Shown: positions 11,916-25,438, numbered from the stretch's first letter. The stretch: 64,000 nt of DNA from Mytilus californianus (GCF_021869535.1 NW_026262582.1:59842851-59906850); one strand, 5' to 3'. Numbers and translations are program-made. The notes: generated by a model not told the origin, from the letters alone.

Positions 11916-14234
11916 GTGCCTGAATATTCTTTCTAAGGAACAGTTATAATATTCATCAACGTAACCGGTCGCAATACCAAATTGAAAATATATCATATTA
12001 ATTGGTCTTATTAAACATTTGGAAATGGTCGTCAAATCACTTAATAAAACATATATGTAAGATACACTTGTATGTCCAGCACCGAATAGACATTTTCTTA
12101 GATATGTGTCTTGTGATCATGCAACTCAAATATGGGGCCAATTTTTTATTCCAATGTGTGTCCTTTTTATATATCTTTAATTTCATGTCGCATACCTTAA
12201 ATATTGTCCCTTTAGTTTCATCCCAAATATGACAATTTGATCATCAAGGCTTCCTTATTTTACAAATCTAAAAAAGGCATAGAGTGCTGATATATAAAAA
12301 AACTGCTTTATCGAGATCATTGTTTAGTTCTGCTTCCTGTCTCACGTCCGTTTACATCTTACTGAATTTTATCAGTTACCAAAGTAATCAGATTGAGGCC
12401 TTGTCATCACCTTATAAGCATATAATATATTAATGTTGCACCATTTCATTGGTTGACACTTTTACTGTAGACGTTACGCAAACTCTATAGTTAGGTTACA
12501 ACTCTGTAGTTAGAATCATGACTAATTGAAGCTCAACATACAAATGACATCAAAGGATTCATATCTCCGACGTTTCCGGAACAAAATAGGAAATGTTATG
12601 ACTTGGTGAAAAACACGCAGATTACAGAAAATAAAGAACATAGACTTGTGATTCCAATTTAGAAAAATAGGAAAGGGCGTGGATTAGATAAATAGGCATA
12701 AAAAGTGACATGTTTACAGAGTGCATAAAAAAAGATTAACACTTACAGCTTTAGAATCGTTAAAATATTTGAAGAAAAACCACTACATTGAAATTTAACG
12801 CATACGACATGGTATTATGCATCCCGTCATACATAGAACGACAACATTATTTTATTTCTACCTGTGTGACGTCAAACGCGCGATTCTACGTTAACGTTAA
12901 TGTTTATCTAACCATGTGTCTGTCAGGGTAAGGATTCGGTCCCAGTACTTAAAATCTTTAAATCCTTTATGGGTGGATTTTACATAATATAAATAAAATC
13001 GTATAATAAAAAAGCAAAATGAGGTTGTTAAATTTGATGTATGCCATTTTGTGCTTCTTTGTTACATTTGTTTGTTTTTATAGTGATTAAAATGATAACA
13101 CAATGTTGACTGCTGTACCCCTATTTTAAACATTTTTTTTCTAATTGTGTCTGTTTGTTTTGTTCACGCATAGTTGTCAATATAATGGAATTTGATGCAA
13201 CTGTCATACAAGTGAGAGGTTTAGCTATCTATAAAACCAGGTTCAATCCACCATTTTCTACATAAGAAAATGCCTGTTCCAAGTCAGGAATATGACAGTT
13301 GTTATCCATTCGTTTGATGTGTTTGAGCTTTTGATTTTGCCATTAGGGACTTTCCTTTTTGAATTTTCCTCGGAGTTCAGTATTTTTGTGATTTTACTTT
13401 TTAAGAATGTATTAAAAGGACACTCATTTGAATAAACATTGCGTTTTGTGTGTTTTCTTCTGTGCATGTACTGATTTTGTGTAATGGTTGAATACCCCAT
13501 GTACTTAGTTTTTCTATTATAGATTCTAAGCTTGAAAAATATATTACTTTTAGTATATTGTACAACATCGCAAAATGTGATTATTGATGAGTTTTTTGTA
13601 GACGGACACGCGTATTGTGTACAAAATCATAAGTCTTGTATCATTATAGTGTTTTTTCATAAATGTTAACGATTTTAAAGCTCTGAGTATTAATCTGTTT
13701 ACAAGCACTCTTTCAACATGTTTCCTGCTTGCCTTTTTTTAACTTTAATAAACATGATAAACGTAGTATTGCTCATTTTAAGTCACAAAACACTACTTTC
13801 TGTCAAGCTTCAGAAAGTGATTAACACACACATAAATATGTTTATAGATTAACTATAGTAAAACACATATCTTCACTGTGACAGTAGATAACCTGAAATT
13901 GTCGCTTCATAAGGTATACTATTGCATTTATGAATTCATTGAAAATACATGTGCAAATGACATATAGATAGTAAGAAGCCCATATTTTGTCAGCATCTGG
14001 CCTTCTGTCGTTTTTTGGGTGATGGGACTCCTTTAATTTGCATTTCTAGATTTTCCTGTTATTAGTGGGTTTTTGACATTTGACATGAGTCTCATAACTG
14101 TGTTTCTAGAAATTACAAATAATACTGAGATCACATTATGATATGGCCATCACATATACAGACGCCATCTTCAGAACAACGTTAATGAAATAGTCTAGAT
14201 ATAAATCATATGTTTCAGAATAGAACTGCAAGAT

Positions 14235-14335
14235 CATTGTGTTGTTTATGATGTTTGCCGTGTCATTGTCAGTTTGTGTTCGACTTATGAGTTTTAATAT
14301 CCCTTTGGTATCTTTTGCCTCCCTCTCTAGAAAGA
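14235..14335 (+). repeat. Small fragment of the RT-tail repeat
   Basis: The text 'tgtcagtttgtgttcgactt' and 'ccctttggtatcttttgcct' matches the 3' end of the tail repeat at 63735-63795. Only the end of the element remains. Confidence 0.45.
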
Positions 14336-15024
14336 TTTCAAATAAAATGACATTACTTGACGTAACCAACCTATCTGAACGTATCCTGCTCTATCCCATT
14401 GAAACATGACGAAGGTGAGCATAGACTGCATGAATATTTTTCTCCTTGAATACAAATACTTTGTTGGAATAAATGTTATTTAAAAGTTGATCAAATCTGC
14501 TATTTTAAATCGTTACATAATTTGTTATTTAATTCTGGATAATTTTATTGACAACAGCATTTTAAGGGAACAAATAATTCAGTTACCGGTAATCAATCGC
14601 ACCGATCATTACTAGGTCATTTCACTTGACCCATATCTTCATTCTTCAAAGAGTGAATTCTATTGAATCAAAATTGAGTTTGGAAAAATAGAAATAATGA
14701 AATCTGAAGAGAGATGAAATTCTCATTTTTAATTTATAAGAAATAAGGTTACACAGGAGTTTCAAACACGCCGGTATGTAAAAGGTGTACACGACTCGTT
14801 CTTTTTTAAGCACATTTCTATAATTTATTTCAAGATACCTTGTTAGAGGCAGAAATGCAGATCATTAATGCATCTTTTTTATAGTGCTTTGTGATCTTTC
14901 CATAGAATTTTATCAAATGAAATTTATGAGAATGCATCTTAAAAAAAAATCATTACTCTTTACGTAGTCAGTTTCCTTTCGTGTGTTTAATTAAAATGAT
15001 GTATGTGTATCTTATATATCCATT

Positions 15025-15480
15025 ACAGCCTCGTTGGTCTTGTGGTAGCTCGCCTCAGCAGTAAAGAAGCTTGAATTTTTTTCTAGTGAGGCAAACAATT
15101 TGAGTCTTGGCAGTCAAGGCCTCGACATTGACTGCAGTGCAGGTTTGATCGATTGATTGGTGTAGGCTGACATCAATTGACATCAACTACATGCATATTT
15201 AGGACAAGAAAAATAGATATGTAGGATGTGTTGACAAGGAACATGATGCATTTTAACTGCAGTTGGAAAAAGAAAAGCCTCAACGACAATGTCAAACATT
15301 TTGTCTAGGGCTAATGATTGCACTTTCCCTACATCAGATTGAACGTCCCCATTCCGATTGCACGTGGCTGTGTATTTATACATCCTGTAAAGCCAAACAG
15401 ACGACCGTAAGAGCATTGGTTATACTATTGGATAAGGTTCTGAAGAGTACATACTGGTATATCCCGCAACGCTAATAGAC
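15025..15480 (+). repeat. tRNA-derived SINE-like repeat
   Basis: 'cctcgttggtcttgtggtag' followed by 'ctcgcctca' resembles the A-box half of a tRNA-derived SINE head. The 3' body with 'cccattccgattgcacgtgg' is GC-rich. No intact cloverleaf. Confidence 0.4.
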
Positions 15481-15749
15481 CACCCCAAAAAAAACCTAGA
15501 GGGGGAGTTTACGTGACCATAGTTATTCTTGATTTGTCATGCAAAAATATCATGTCTATAGAAAATCCGGATTTATGGAGTTTAATCATGGAATAATAGT
15601 ATATTCCAGTGCACATTAAATCAATACACTGCAACGAAACTGCTGGTCAAACGTTTAATTATCAGAATTCAATTGCACATGTCCTGGTCAACAAAAATAA
15701 CAGACTTACTCTTAAATGCTTTTGTACAGATTTAGTGATATAAAAGGTT

Positions 15750-16060
15750 AAGATCCACTTGATGTTGTAATTTATGGGGGTTTTGACAAGATCGATGGAT
15801 TGTGATAACTTGGAGAACTATGAAGTCTGGCCTATTTTAATCAAGGTATACGTTAGTGGGAAGAGGAGAACAGTTTGTCCCATAGGTATGATAAGTGTCT
15901 TTTCAAAACTGAGTCCAACAAAAGTAACAAGTTCGTTGTAATTTAAAAAAACAAGCATGTCTGTTTCACAGTTATAACCTCTTGTTTGAATCAGTTTTTT
16001 ACAAGGTATACTTTGTCCGTTCCATAAACAAAACATTTGTATCTACCGTGTCGATATTAT
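15750..16060 (-). pseudogene. Short reverse-transcriptase relic
   Basis: Minus-strand reading gives IIPMG and, one frame over, TNCSPLPTNVYL, the degenerate form of the PMGTNCAPLLADLFL box of the RT family seen elsewhere in this window. Nothing else of the element is clear. Confidence 0.4.
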
Positions 16061-16254
16061 TGGAAGAAAGTTAGAATTATCACTTTGTAAGTTAATAATG
16101 AGTAATGAGTGTGTAAAGGATAGAGGGAAAAGAGGTCAACTTTTAGAGACGTCTCCACTCTCTTCTCTACTTCGAAATACATTTGATATATTTTCACTAT
16201 ATTTCTATTGTGTAAATAAACAAAAACTTTCTGAGGAAGTTGCCTCATTACCTC

Positions 16255-16450
16255 AATTGAAGCTATGGCACTGCTCGAGTGCGGGAGGTCTTGGGTTCGA
16301 TCCTGTGCCCGTTCTAATCAAAGATTGACTGCCTCTCTGCTAAGCACGCTATTTTTTAAAGTCAGAGCAAAAATTGGTCGATCCAGAGTCAGAATAATGA
16401 ATCCGGTTAGGCTGACATGTCGTCCTGCATACTGTTACCTTGTCAACTAG
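16255..16450 (+). repeat. tRNA-derived SINE fragment
   Basis: 'ctcgagtgcgggaggtcttg' and 'ggttcgatcc' give a B-box-like half; the A-box half is missing. 'gactgcctctctgctaagca' and the Arg-rich-looking text near 16380 continue the SINE body. Confidence 0.5.
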
Positions 16451-17978
16451 CACGTTACAAAATTTGGATCAGCGTGTCGGTATAATACAACGTAGGGTTC
16501 ATATTTATCTTTTCGCCCTGAATATGCAAATTTAAACTACGTATACATATGAAATGAACACTTCTGGTCTAACATCCCACTGATATATACTGATATTTTA
16601 GCGTTGGACAAAGTCGTTATCTCCTACACTGCCTTTGGAATAAACATACCTTAAAGGAATACACTACTGTGCCGTTTTGACTGCATTGTGCATCCAAAAA
16701 TGCTTATTATCTTAGTTTTCTATGTTTCTTTCTTATGACACATGCACTTCAATGATTTATGCAGTAAAAAAAATTCGGTGACCCACTTATAAACTGTTCA
16801 TCAACAAAATGAATAAAACACTATACATCAATGTACTGCAAGGGAGATAAAATGTAGGGCCTGGAAATGTCTTTTGTAATTAGGCATTATAATTATAGCA
16901 TGTTAAACTGTCATTCACGTTAAACAAAACAACACAGAACAATACTTAATCGAGCACACCTGCTTAAATACAACCAATATAGTTGTTTATCTATTCATTT
17001 CTAATAAATGGAAAATACTTTTGTATAGAAATTAAATGGAAGCGATAGTTGTATCTCAATTTTCAACTTTTATCATGAGAAAAATTCTGAAATAAACACT
17101 GATTTCGACATTACTGAAATTGCCAGAAAAATATCCTTTTCAAAAATCTTATCCCACAAAAAATATAAATTAATAGAAAGATAGATAATAAAAGAAAGAA
17201 CATCGAATAAAGAAAAAAATAAGCATGTTAAATACAGAATAATGGAGCATTCATCTGCAAAGCGTATTGAAAAAAAAACTCATAATCAAAACCATGAAAG
17301 ATAACTCAAATCGATCGTATGATAGGTAAGGGATACGTGTGTTCATAGGTGATTTAATGTCAGTGAAAATTAAGGCGGGAATCTGGATAACCCCGTGTTA
17401 AAAAGAAATGCATGATTTCTATTTTTTTCATCATTTTATAATTATTTGATATGGACGAAAATTTCAGTACATAATTTTAACAGTCTTGGAACACTTTGTT
17501 TAAACATGAGCGACATATTAAACAAAATACGTAGGTTAAAAATAACCGTTCCCGTTTGGTACGTACGTCGAGATACGTGCGTTTGTCATTTTATTGGAAA
17601 TCTCTATCATAACCTTAATAATGAATTAACAATTAAAATGAGTTTAAACATCTAATATTGGCAATGACTCATACTAGGTCCTCAAATAAGTCAAAAAAGA
17701 AATACTTCAAATATATCAAAACGTCAAAGAGTATAATAAACAAATCAAGGAAGTATTGAAGCAATATAATAATGTGACAAGTGTTCGTGTTATCAAAATA
17801 GCAAAACGTTTATTGATGATAAAATATTTAAGGAAGTATTGGTGGAATAAGTATTCATTCGAACAATCTCTATTCAAGTGTTCATCTCTGCTTTAACATT
17901 GTGATTTAAACATATCCTTATTAGTTAGCAGTTTGTATCACACTATTGGTTTCATCACATGGTTAATGCTATAGAAAC

Positions 17979-18226
17979 TTAAGGGGGTATCCAATACTTT
18001 GACTAAAATACTAAAATATTTACTTTGACATATTGACAAAAATAGAAAAAATTCAAGAAATTTGAACCACACAATTTATAGGAATAATTTCATTGGATAT
18101 ATAGCAGTTTGACAAACACTATTTTTATCATTAAGAAGCTTAATCTCTCTTTACTAATAATATGTGATTAAAACGTTCAGTTGATTTATAAAGAGTTAAC
18201 TCCCTTAGGTGTTTGTACCCGCTTAA
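17979..18226 (-). mobile_element. TTAA-flanked MITE, copy 2 (inverted)
   Basis: A 240-bp segment (17983-18222) begins GGGGGTATCC, ends GTACCCGC, and is flanked by TTAA on both sides. In reverse complement it follows copy 1 closely through most of its length, for example 'caagaaatttgaaccacaca'. It is a little shorter through small deletions. Confidence 0.65.
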
Positions 18227-19654
18227 CACAGATTATCAAAGTACGCGTTAAAAGGACAGTAACTGATCTGACCGCATCATGACTATATATGATTCGATTT
18301 ATTTTACTCCTATGTTTATGTGTGTACCTCTACTTCTGTTGTTTAAACTGAATACGGTTGCATAAATTTCTATTAATCTTGCCGTTTGTAAAAGATGTTT
18401 CAACAATAAATTGAAACTCTAATCACAGTAAAAAAAATTGCGGAACCCACAAGAGCCCTTTGTTGCAATACTTATTCATGAAAATTGAATTGTCATCTTA
18501 ATTTTTCATTTGTTGTATATGATTTGGTTTGATACTGAAGTTTGCTTTGTCTGGGAAATGATAGACAAAGTAAGAGTGAAACATTAAACTTAACAGATCG
18601 ACAGAAAAGATACATACACATAAACCACAGCTTCTCAAGAACGTCTGAGTATGATGCATTAAATGGATTATCTCATTTACGAACTTGCTATTCTACCAAA
18701 TGATTGTCTAGGTGATTACGAGTAGTGCAGTTAAACAAAAGACTTCGTTGAATGTTTAGGGCCGTTGCAACACAAATTGATAGGTTACGAGTAAATCATA
18801 CTATTGATTCCATAAACTTATTTTCATAACCGATTGAAAAACAATGCAATATAACATAGAATAATGCATATGTACATGTTATATTCATCTTTAGAAAATA
18901 TATATTAATTACTGCTTCTTTTTCGCTCTTGGAAAAATACGTTAGGCCATCAGCCACCTTTACTCTAACTAAAAAGTATCTTTAACTGCAACTGGACTAG
19001 GAAACAGCAGCTATACTTTACCGGCTTTTTTTTTATCAGTCAGGATTGCATGATTAATCAGCAAATAAAAAAGGAATAGGACTTTTAAGTTTGATGCACT
19101 TTGGTCAGAAAGAGCCAAATAACATGTATATAATACAGCCTTTGCATAATGCTTGCTATGTTTTCTGGATCACGCAATTTAAAAAAAAAACATATGTGTA
19201 TCTACCCAAACTTTTTTGTTTCAAGTTGAGGTCAACATTTCCTAAAATTTAATCCAATTGAACTACTCCAAACATCATGGTTATTAGTAGAATTAATCGA
19301 TTTGCTCTCTGTCTAAATATGCATGAGATATTTTTCATTTGGGCGTTAAACAAACTATGACCAAAAGATAAAACCAAACGGAAAAACAGAAGACCAAAGA
19401 AAAGACTATTCAATATTAATTCATTTTTATTTTGAAACATTATTACGAACGTAATTACTCAACGCGCTATTTATTTATTAGAATATGTATATAAAGTTGT
19501 GAATATATGCTTAATTTGCCTCAGTTGTGTTCTATTTGTTATCAGGTTTTGACACTGCAAGTGTTGACTGGTATACATATATGTGATGACCTGCATATCT
19601 CCCGTCCAGCAGTAAATACCAGCAACAGTAGTATACCGCTGTTCAATAGTCATA

Positions 19655-19740
19655 ATTCGATTAAGCAAAAACAAACCCGGGTAACAAACTAAAACCGATG
19701 GAAACACATCAACTATAAAAGGAAAAAAAAGGAAAATTCA
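19655..19740 (+). repeat. Dispersed repeat 'acaaactaaaaccgatggaa'
   Basis: 'cccgggtaacaaactaaaac' and 'acacatcaactataaaagga' recur at 35495-35560 ('aggtcacaaaccaaaaccga', 'catatcaactataagaggaa'). Confidence 0.5.
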
Positions 19741-20072
19741 TATCGAAAAAGGGCATCAGTTTGGCTGTGTGAGTAGTATAAAATACGTAGCAAAGTACGG
19801 TTGAAAATAGCACGTTAAATCCAAAACCTCGCGTATTGATAGATTCATGTTTACTATACATTACACAATCCTTGCAATAACTTTTCAAGGTGGACTCTTA
19901 CAAGCAATTTGTTTTCAATTTGAAAATTAATTATGTAATAAGATTTACAGAAAGTGAAAAAAAAAAACGTAATGGATTCCGGATGCGTAAACTTCCTTGT
20001 TTAAGAGGAACTTATTGCCCACACTCTGTTATGATAGTTACAGTGCAATCTTTCTTACATGATAAAAATAAT

Positions 20073-23000
20073 ATGAAACGGTGTGGTATCAGGACGATTT
20101 TTTTTATATTTCTGACAGTTTCATTCGTATATAGCAATTCACAAACAACAGAATCGCCCTATGCCAAACCGACAACGCAATCAACCATGTAAGTCGTTTT
20201 TTATTAATCAACATAATTGCATTCTAATTAACTATTATGCATGTCATAATGCTTTAATTAAACTGTTGTTCTGAGTTTTTAAAAGTATTAACAGTGCTTT
20301 GAAATAGTGGTTTACATGTATGCACGTTTTTTTTTGTTTTTTTTTCAAATTGGCTTACCTTCTACTAATTCAATAATATATCTTTTACTAATCGAAATAA
20401 AACTTTCAAATGAAATCATATCTTAAAAGTTAAACTATGTGTTCGTCGATGCCTGTACATGCACTTGTGATAACAGTTATAAACTAAAATCATGACATGA
20501 ATAAATTGTCTGTTTTTGTACGCGTGGGGCAACTGAAAACGATATTCATTGATTCATTGATACATAACCTGATTGTATAAATAAAAATAGAAGGAATGAT
20601 AGCGTACATAAAGAAAATCAATTACAGATTAAGGTCAACAATTTGCTAATTGCTAAAATAAAATATAATAAAAAAGAAATGAATTGTCAATTACAGTGCG
20701 TTTGCTTCATATTTTCTATTAAAATGTCTGTCCTTTAATTTCAGACATCTTATCGATCGAGAACTGACCAAGTGCTGCCCTGATTGTCATCAAGTGAACT
20801 TCAAAGAATGTAAAGATAAATACAACGGAGGTTATTATCTTTAGCAATGAATAAATCAAATCCAACTGACCAATGCTTTTATTTAATACATTTTTCTATG
20901 AAATATAATATGTTGATATACTTAGTATTCGCCAAATTAATATTTGTTGTACTTTGACATAAGTTTTTATATTTACAACAGGTGTTTTGCTATCACTTTT
21001 ATTCAAAATTTTGATCCGTACTAAGTTAATAGTTTGATTATTAACTTCAATAATCCCTAAAAGACTGCGTAACAGGAGCATAGTTTTTTTTTTTATCATA
21101 ATTGCATCTAGATGTTCGAAATAACATTTGTTAATGTCAACTACATTTCGATATTTACACATTTAATTGAAAATGTTATTCATTTTAGTAGTCAATTTGA
21201 CGACAATTAGATAATATGATATATATATATATACATGTACATAAATTTCATATCATTTCCGTGTTGGATTATGGTTGACCAGCTAAACGTGCCCTGCAAA
21301 AAATACCTTCCTCAGATATAGACGGTAAAGGAGTGCTTAAATTGCAGTAACACTTGTGTTAAGCACGGAAATAATTGTTTAACTCAATGAATTAAGAATA
21401 TCAATTTCAATGATTAATGTTGTTTGTTATAGAATGTTGAACACATCCGGAAATTTGGTTTGGTGTGACCTTTCTTTTTTTTTTTTACATGTTTTGTTTA
21501 ATTCTAAATGTATATTTTATGTCTTTTCTGCATTTAGCTGGATCTTATGGATTGACTGAATGTGCAGTCAATTGTCCATCTTGGCATCAGCTGGAAAGAT
21601 GTTCAGTCCGATGTACTGGTTCACAACTTGAGCACAATGAAACCGAGGACGATTGCGAGTGTGTTTATACTTATGAAAGAGAAATATATGACACAGTGAA
21701 CAACGTGAGTTTATTTTGGCTGAATCACACTTAACTACATATTTAATTAGTAAGTTGCAAGTTGGATATAGAGATTTAGTAACATCACGTGAAATTAACT
21801 GTAATTGACACACAAAAAAACACCTTCTAGTTTTTACTATGCATCAAATGAGGTCAAGTTGTGATTATTTCTTAAGATACGAAGATTCTCGTTTCAAGTT
21901 AAATAATTGATGATTCTAAAATTATTTGATCATCTTGCTTTTACGAATAAAGATGCAGTTAAAGAAAATTTCAAAGATTAAAAACTCCAATAACTATATT
22001 TTTCTGTTCAATCATGGTTATTTTAGTTTGGTATTTCATAAGTCATACATAGCATCATCCGATACATGTGAACATTCTATCCGGAATGCAGAAATCTCAC
22101 CAACTGTTATCAAAGTTCCTTTAAGGTTGGTTGTGATAAGAAGGTGAACAATATATAAGATAACCGCGTTGCATGTCCCAACTTGTCCAAACTTGCATGG
22201 GGCATATCATGTGATATCTGCTCCTTTTCATCGTTTCGTGTTTTTTTGGCAATGTATTGTAGATCTCGTGACGATCTATAGCTTAAAATATTGTATAATG
22301 TGTTGCCTTATACAGATATTTCGGGATATTCTGTTGTTAAGTTGCTAACTCATCGAAGCATCTGCATTTTTATTCACTGTAACATGTTGTAGATCATTTT
22401 TCTTGTTGATGCCCATTCATTTTTTTAAACTATGATGGTAGTCATTGTGTCCCTTCTATCATGAAACGAAATCAAAGTATATTTCGATTAAAATGAATAT
22501 AATATAAAAATAAGAAGGTGTGGTATAATTGCCAATGAGACAACTCTCCATAAAAGACCAAATGACACAGCAACTAACAACTATAGGTCACCGTACGACC
22601 TTCAATAATGATCAAAGGCCATACCACACAGTAAGCTATAAAAGGCCCCTAAATTTCAAAACTTTAAACAATTCAAACGAGAAAACTAACGGCCTAATTT
22701 ATGTACAAAATAATGAACGAAAAACAAATATGTTACACAGTAACAAACGACAACCACTGAATTACAGGCTTCGGACAGGCACAGACAGAATGTGGCGGGG
22801 TTAAACTAGTTAGATGGCGCCAAACCGTCCCCCTAATCTGAGTCAGTGGTGCAACAGCACGATACACGAACACACTATACAAAACAATTAACGAAACACA
22901 AATATGATAAAAAGCAACAAACAACAACCACCACTCAATTATCGGCTCCTGACTTAGGACAGGCACATTTATAATGTGGTGAGGTTAAACTAGTTTCAAA

Positions 23001-24758
23001 GGGACAACCATCCCCAACCTTGTAAAATGGGGTAAAAGTACAACACATGAACAAACTTTAAAATTCAGTTGAAAAAAGGCTTAACTCATCAGATGAATCC
23101 AAATAGAAATACATGTAACAAAAACACAGATTGGACATGGCAAGGTACTTATACATCCCCACAACAAAAAAGACACTACGTACAGATCTGAAAGTATTCA
23201 CAGTTACCGACAGCTAGTTCAAAACCAATAACATCTAATAAAAAAAGCATGCATCTAAGACTAAAATATCAATCAGTACACATCCAAAATCCAATGGATT
23301 GAGTGTAAAGACTTCATTAAGAGTTAGGAAAATACTTGACCCTGTGCAATGCCAAGATACGGTTCGACAGATTGTAGAGCCATGCATATGCATATGTATA
23401 TAGACATATAATTTAGTTTGATTTTAATTTACTGATTACAAAATCAATATTAATACCAATAAAAACAATATTCAAAGATCTAATTTCAGTGTTAATTTGG
23501 TAACCTTTTAGAATAAGTTTGGTTTTTAAGGATCGATAAGTTTACCCGAATCGTTTCTAAATTTCCGGGCTCTTTAAACAACATCTCGTAAAAATTAGGA
23601 TGTGCTATCCCGTTTGAAATACGTTTTCTATCTTTAAAACCAAACCTTTATATCTATGGAAGAATTTAGTAAAAATGCTAAGTAATTTGTTGTAACGAAC
23701 TCTGACTAAATAAATTACTAGTAATACATAGATTACGTCTATTGAAATCCAAAACGTCACAACTGACACGGGCATAGCGAACGAGTGGTGATATATAAAC
23801 ATCGTAAGATGGTGCCAAAGGAACATCACCGTCCAAAAAAGGAAAATTAACAATAAGGAACGATAATTCGTTCCTTTTGTCGTAAATTTTAGTGTAAAGT
23901 TTCTCGTGTAAAACTGAAATATATAAATCTAAAAAAGGACCGTTATTACTGTTTACATTTGATTTATTTAAAGTAAGTTCCTTTGGGTATATTTCAGCAG
24001 TATATTTAGAAAATGCTTGATTATTTAACGAAAAAATATCATCAAAATAACGGTAAATTTTGTTGAATTTATAAATCAAACGCAAAGTAGACAGGTCTTT
24101 ACTGAGTTTGTCCATAAACTGTGATTCATAACAGTACAAGATAAAGGAGCGCAATTGATGCCCATAGGAGTACCTACAACCTGTCAATAAACTTTATTGC
24201 CGAAACGTACATAAATATTACCAAGGAGAAAATTAACAGCTTCAATCATCTCATCACTCCTCCAGTAAATATATTTAGCTTATTTACCTTCCTCAATAGA
24301 AAAGAAGGTTTTAAATGAGTTGCAGCAAGTCTATCTTTACAAAATTCACCAAACTTAGAAAAGATAAGACATGGAATAATTATTTATTCAAATTATATTT
24401 AATGTTTAGTAGTATGTATTAAAGAAGATATGGGTGAATTTTATAAAAGTTTTCGTTCACATTTTATCAATGTATTTCTTATATTTAGGACGGAGCGCAT
24501 CCAAGATCAGTGTTCTTTTATTGTATATTCGTCAGTTTTGCAACACTAATGATTTGGTTGATCGAACTCGTTTTCAAAGTCAAAGCACGATTACGTGCGG
24601 GAAGGCCAAGATCAATTTGTGTTGAAAATGGTGGAAAGACGAGGATGTTACCAAACATTTTACGAATGCAAACGGAGGTTCTTGAAACACGACAACAAAG
24701 CCTAGAAAATCAGAGAGACAATTACTGTGAACCCTGGGAAATAACAAGTTATGTCTGA
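20073..24758 (+). CDS. Gene 1: small MEGF/EGF-like type I membrane protein (4 exons, 212 aa)
   Basis: Exons by my reading: 20073-20188, 20745-20830, 21538-21704, 24489-24758 (stop TGA). Intron phases are 2, 1 and 0; donors are GTAAGT, GTTATT (weak) and GTGAGT; acceptors end TTTCAG, ATTTAG and ATTTAG. All joins stay open and total 639 nt. Residues 1-22 (MKRCGIRTIFFIFLTVSFVY...) form a signal peptide. This Met is preferred over upstream in-frame Mets because the hydrophobic core follows it directly. A short Ser/Thr linker leads to CCPD at residues 49-52, then GSYG and C-x3-C-P-x8-C-x3-C at residues 76-93, and a CEC at 107-109. HNET at 100-103 is an N-glycosylation sequon. The membrane helix is about residues 129-151; the roughly 60-residue tail is basic, then Gln/Glu-rich. 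The cysteine order recalls bivalve MEGF10-like proteins but with one short module. Ligand unknown. Confidence 0.72.
22505..23040 (+). repeat. Mussel interspersed repeat A, with partial second copy
   Basis: The first copy, 22510-22815, is the fullest in the window. From about 22840 the parts 'aatatgataaaaagcaac', 'gcacatttataatgtggtga' and the flank repeat again, giving an internal duplication. It lies in intron 3 of gene 1, next to the antisense RT relic. Confidence 0.7.
23590..24370 (-). pseudogene. Reverse-transcriptase relic in intron 3 of gene 1
   Basis: The longest continuous RT frame here runs from 24187 to 23678 (169 aa). It shows FILYCYESQFMDKL, the catalytic-type box YRYFDDIFSLNN, IYPKELTLN, FLDLYIS, KIYDKRNELSFLIVNFPF, and YARVSCDVLDFN. 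Upstream frames (FGEFCKDRLAATH near 24350) and the C-terminus (TKFFHRYKGLV) continue in other frames. Motif order suggests a Penelope-like or related RT; no GIY-YIG domain is visible. The element lies antisense in the intron, about 120 bp before exon 4. Confidence 0.7.
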
Positions 24759-24760
24759 AC

Positions 24761-24766
24761 AATAAA
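24761..24766 (+). promoter_or_regulatory. Candidate poly(A) signal of gene 1
   Basis: AATAAA begins two bases after the TGA stop of gene 1. An unusually short 3' UTR would result if it is used. A further AATAAA lies near 24840. Confidence 0.35.
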
Positions 24767-25325
24767 AATAAAAATTGACAACGATTTGATAGTTGATATC
24801 AATGATAAAGCAGTTCCTAAATTTTAAAGCATAATAGTAAAATAAACATGTGTAGCTCATAGTCAATTTTAAGGTGTCACTTGCGAAACTTCTTATCATT
24901 CCGGCGCACCGGGTTTTTTTTTTTGACTTTTCGGCGCTTGCCCTGTTGGCTTTAGCTTCATTTACTATACATACTTAGCATGTTGCAATTATATTAGTTT
25001 AAGAACAATGTAGAACTCCAATTATACATCACAAGATGCACATGTCGACAAACTATGTCTCTTCAGTAAAAGCATAAGTATAAGTATATAAGTCTACATT
25101 ATTTAGTTTGTATAGATATTTGATAAGACACAAGATACAAAATCCATTAAATTGATTAAAGAAATATTGTGATCGTAAATGCAGAAGGTTGTACACATCC
25201 ACCGTTTTATCGACAAACAAATGAACCCAGTAATAGTAAAATTTTACGGAATAGACCAAAGAAGGATAAGTCAAAAAACATATGTGAATAAAACAAAAAC
25301 AACGGAATATCCCTTGACACGACGA

Positions 25326-25374
25326 CGATGGTGGTGGTGGTGGTGGTAGTGGTTGTAGTGGTGGTAGTGGTGAT
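25326..25374 (+). repeat. (GGT)n imperfect microsatellite
   Basis: Imperfect GGT/AGT triplets next to the (ATG)n tract. The antisense reading gives a poly-Thr frame with no biological meaning. Confidence 0.9.
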
Positions 25375-25379
25375 ACATA

Positions 25380-25380
<1 letters not shown>

Positions 25381-25436
<56 letters not shown>
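25381..25436 (+). repeat. (ATG)n microsatellite
   Basis: A perfect ATG run. The antisense reading gives poly-His and poly-Ile frames, which I reject as genes. Confidence 0.97.

Positions 25437-25438
<2 letters not shown>

Larger units (their letters stand above)
10738..20072. other. Intergenic AT-rich DNA upstream of gene 1
   Basis: Apart from the MITE, SINE and RT fragments listed separately, I see no supported gene. Many short ORFs are compositional. No TATA-type promoter can be placed for gene 1; its 5' UTR start is unknown. Confidence 0.5.

Noticed and set aside
15025..15060. Possible tRNA gene
   Set aside because: Only an A-box-like head is present, without a cloverleaf or a B box at the right distance; it fits a tRNA-derived SINE.
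22028..22133. Exon-like open stretch (SSDTCEHSIRNAEISPTV) between exons 3 and 4 of gene 1
   Set aside because: Its phases would be 2-2, incompatible with the phase-0 junction of gene 1; no family resemblance.
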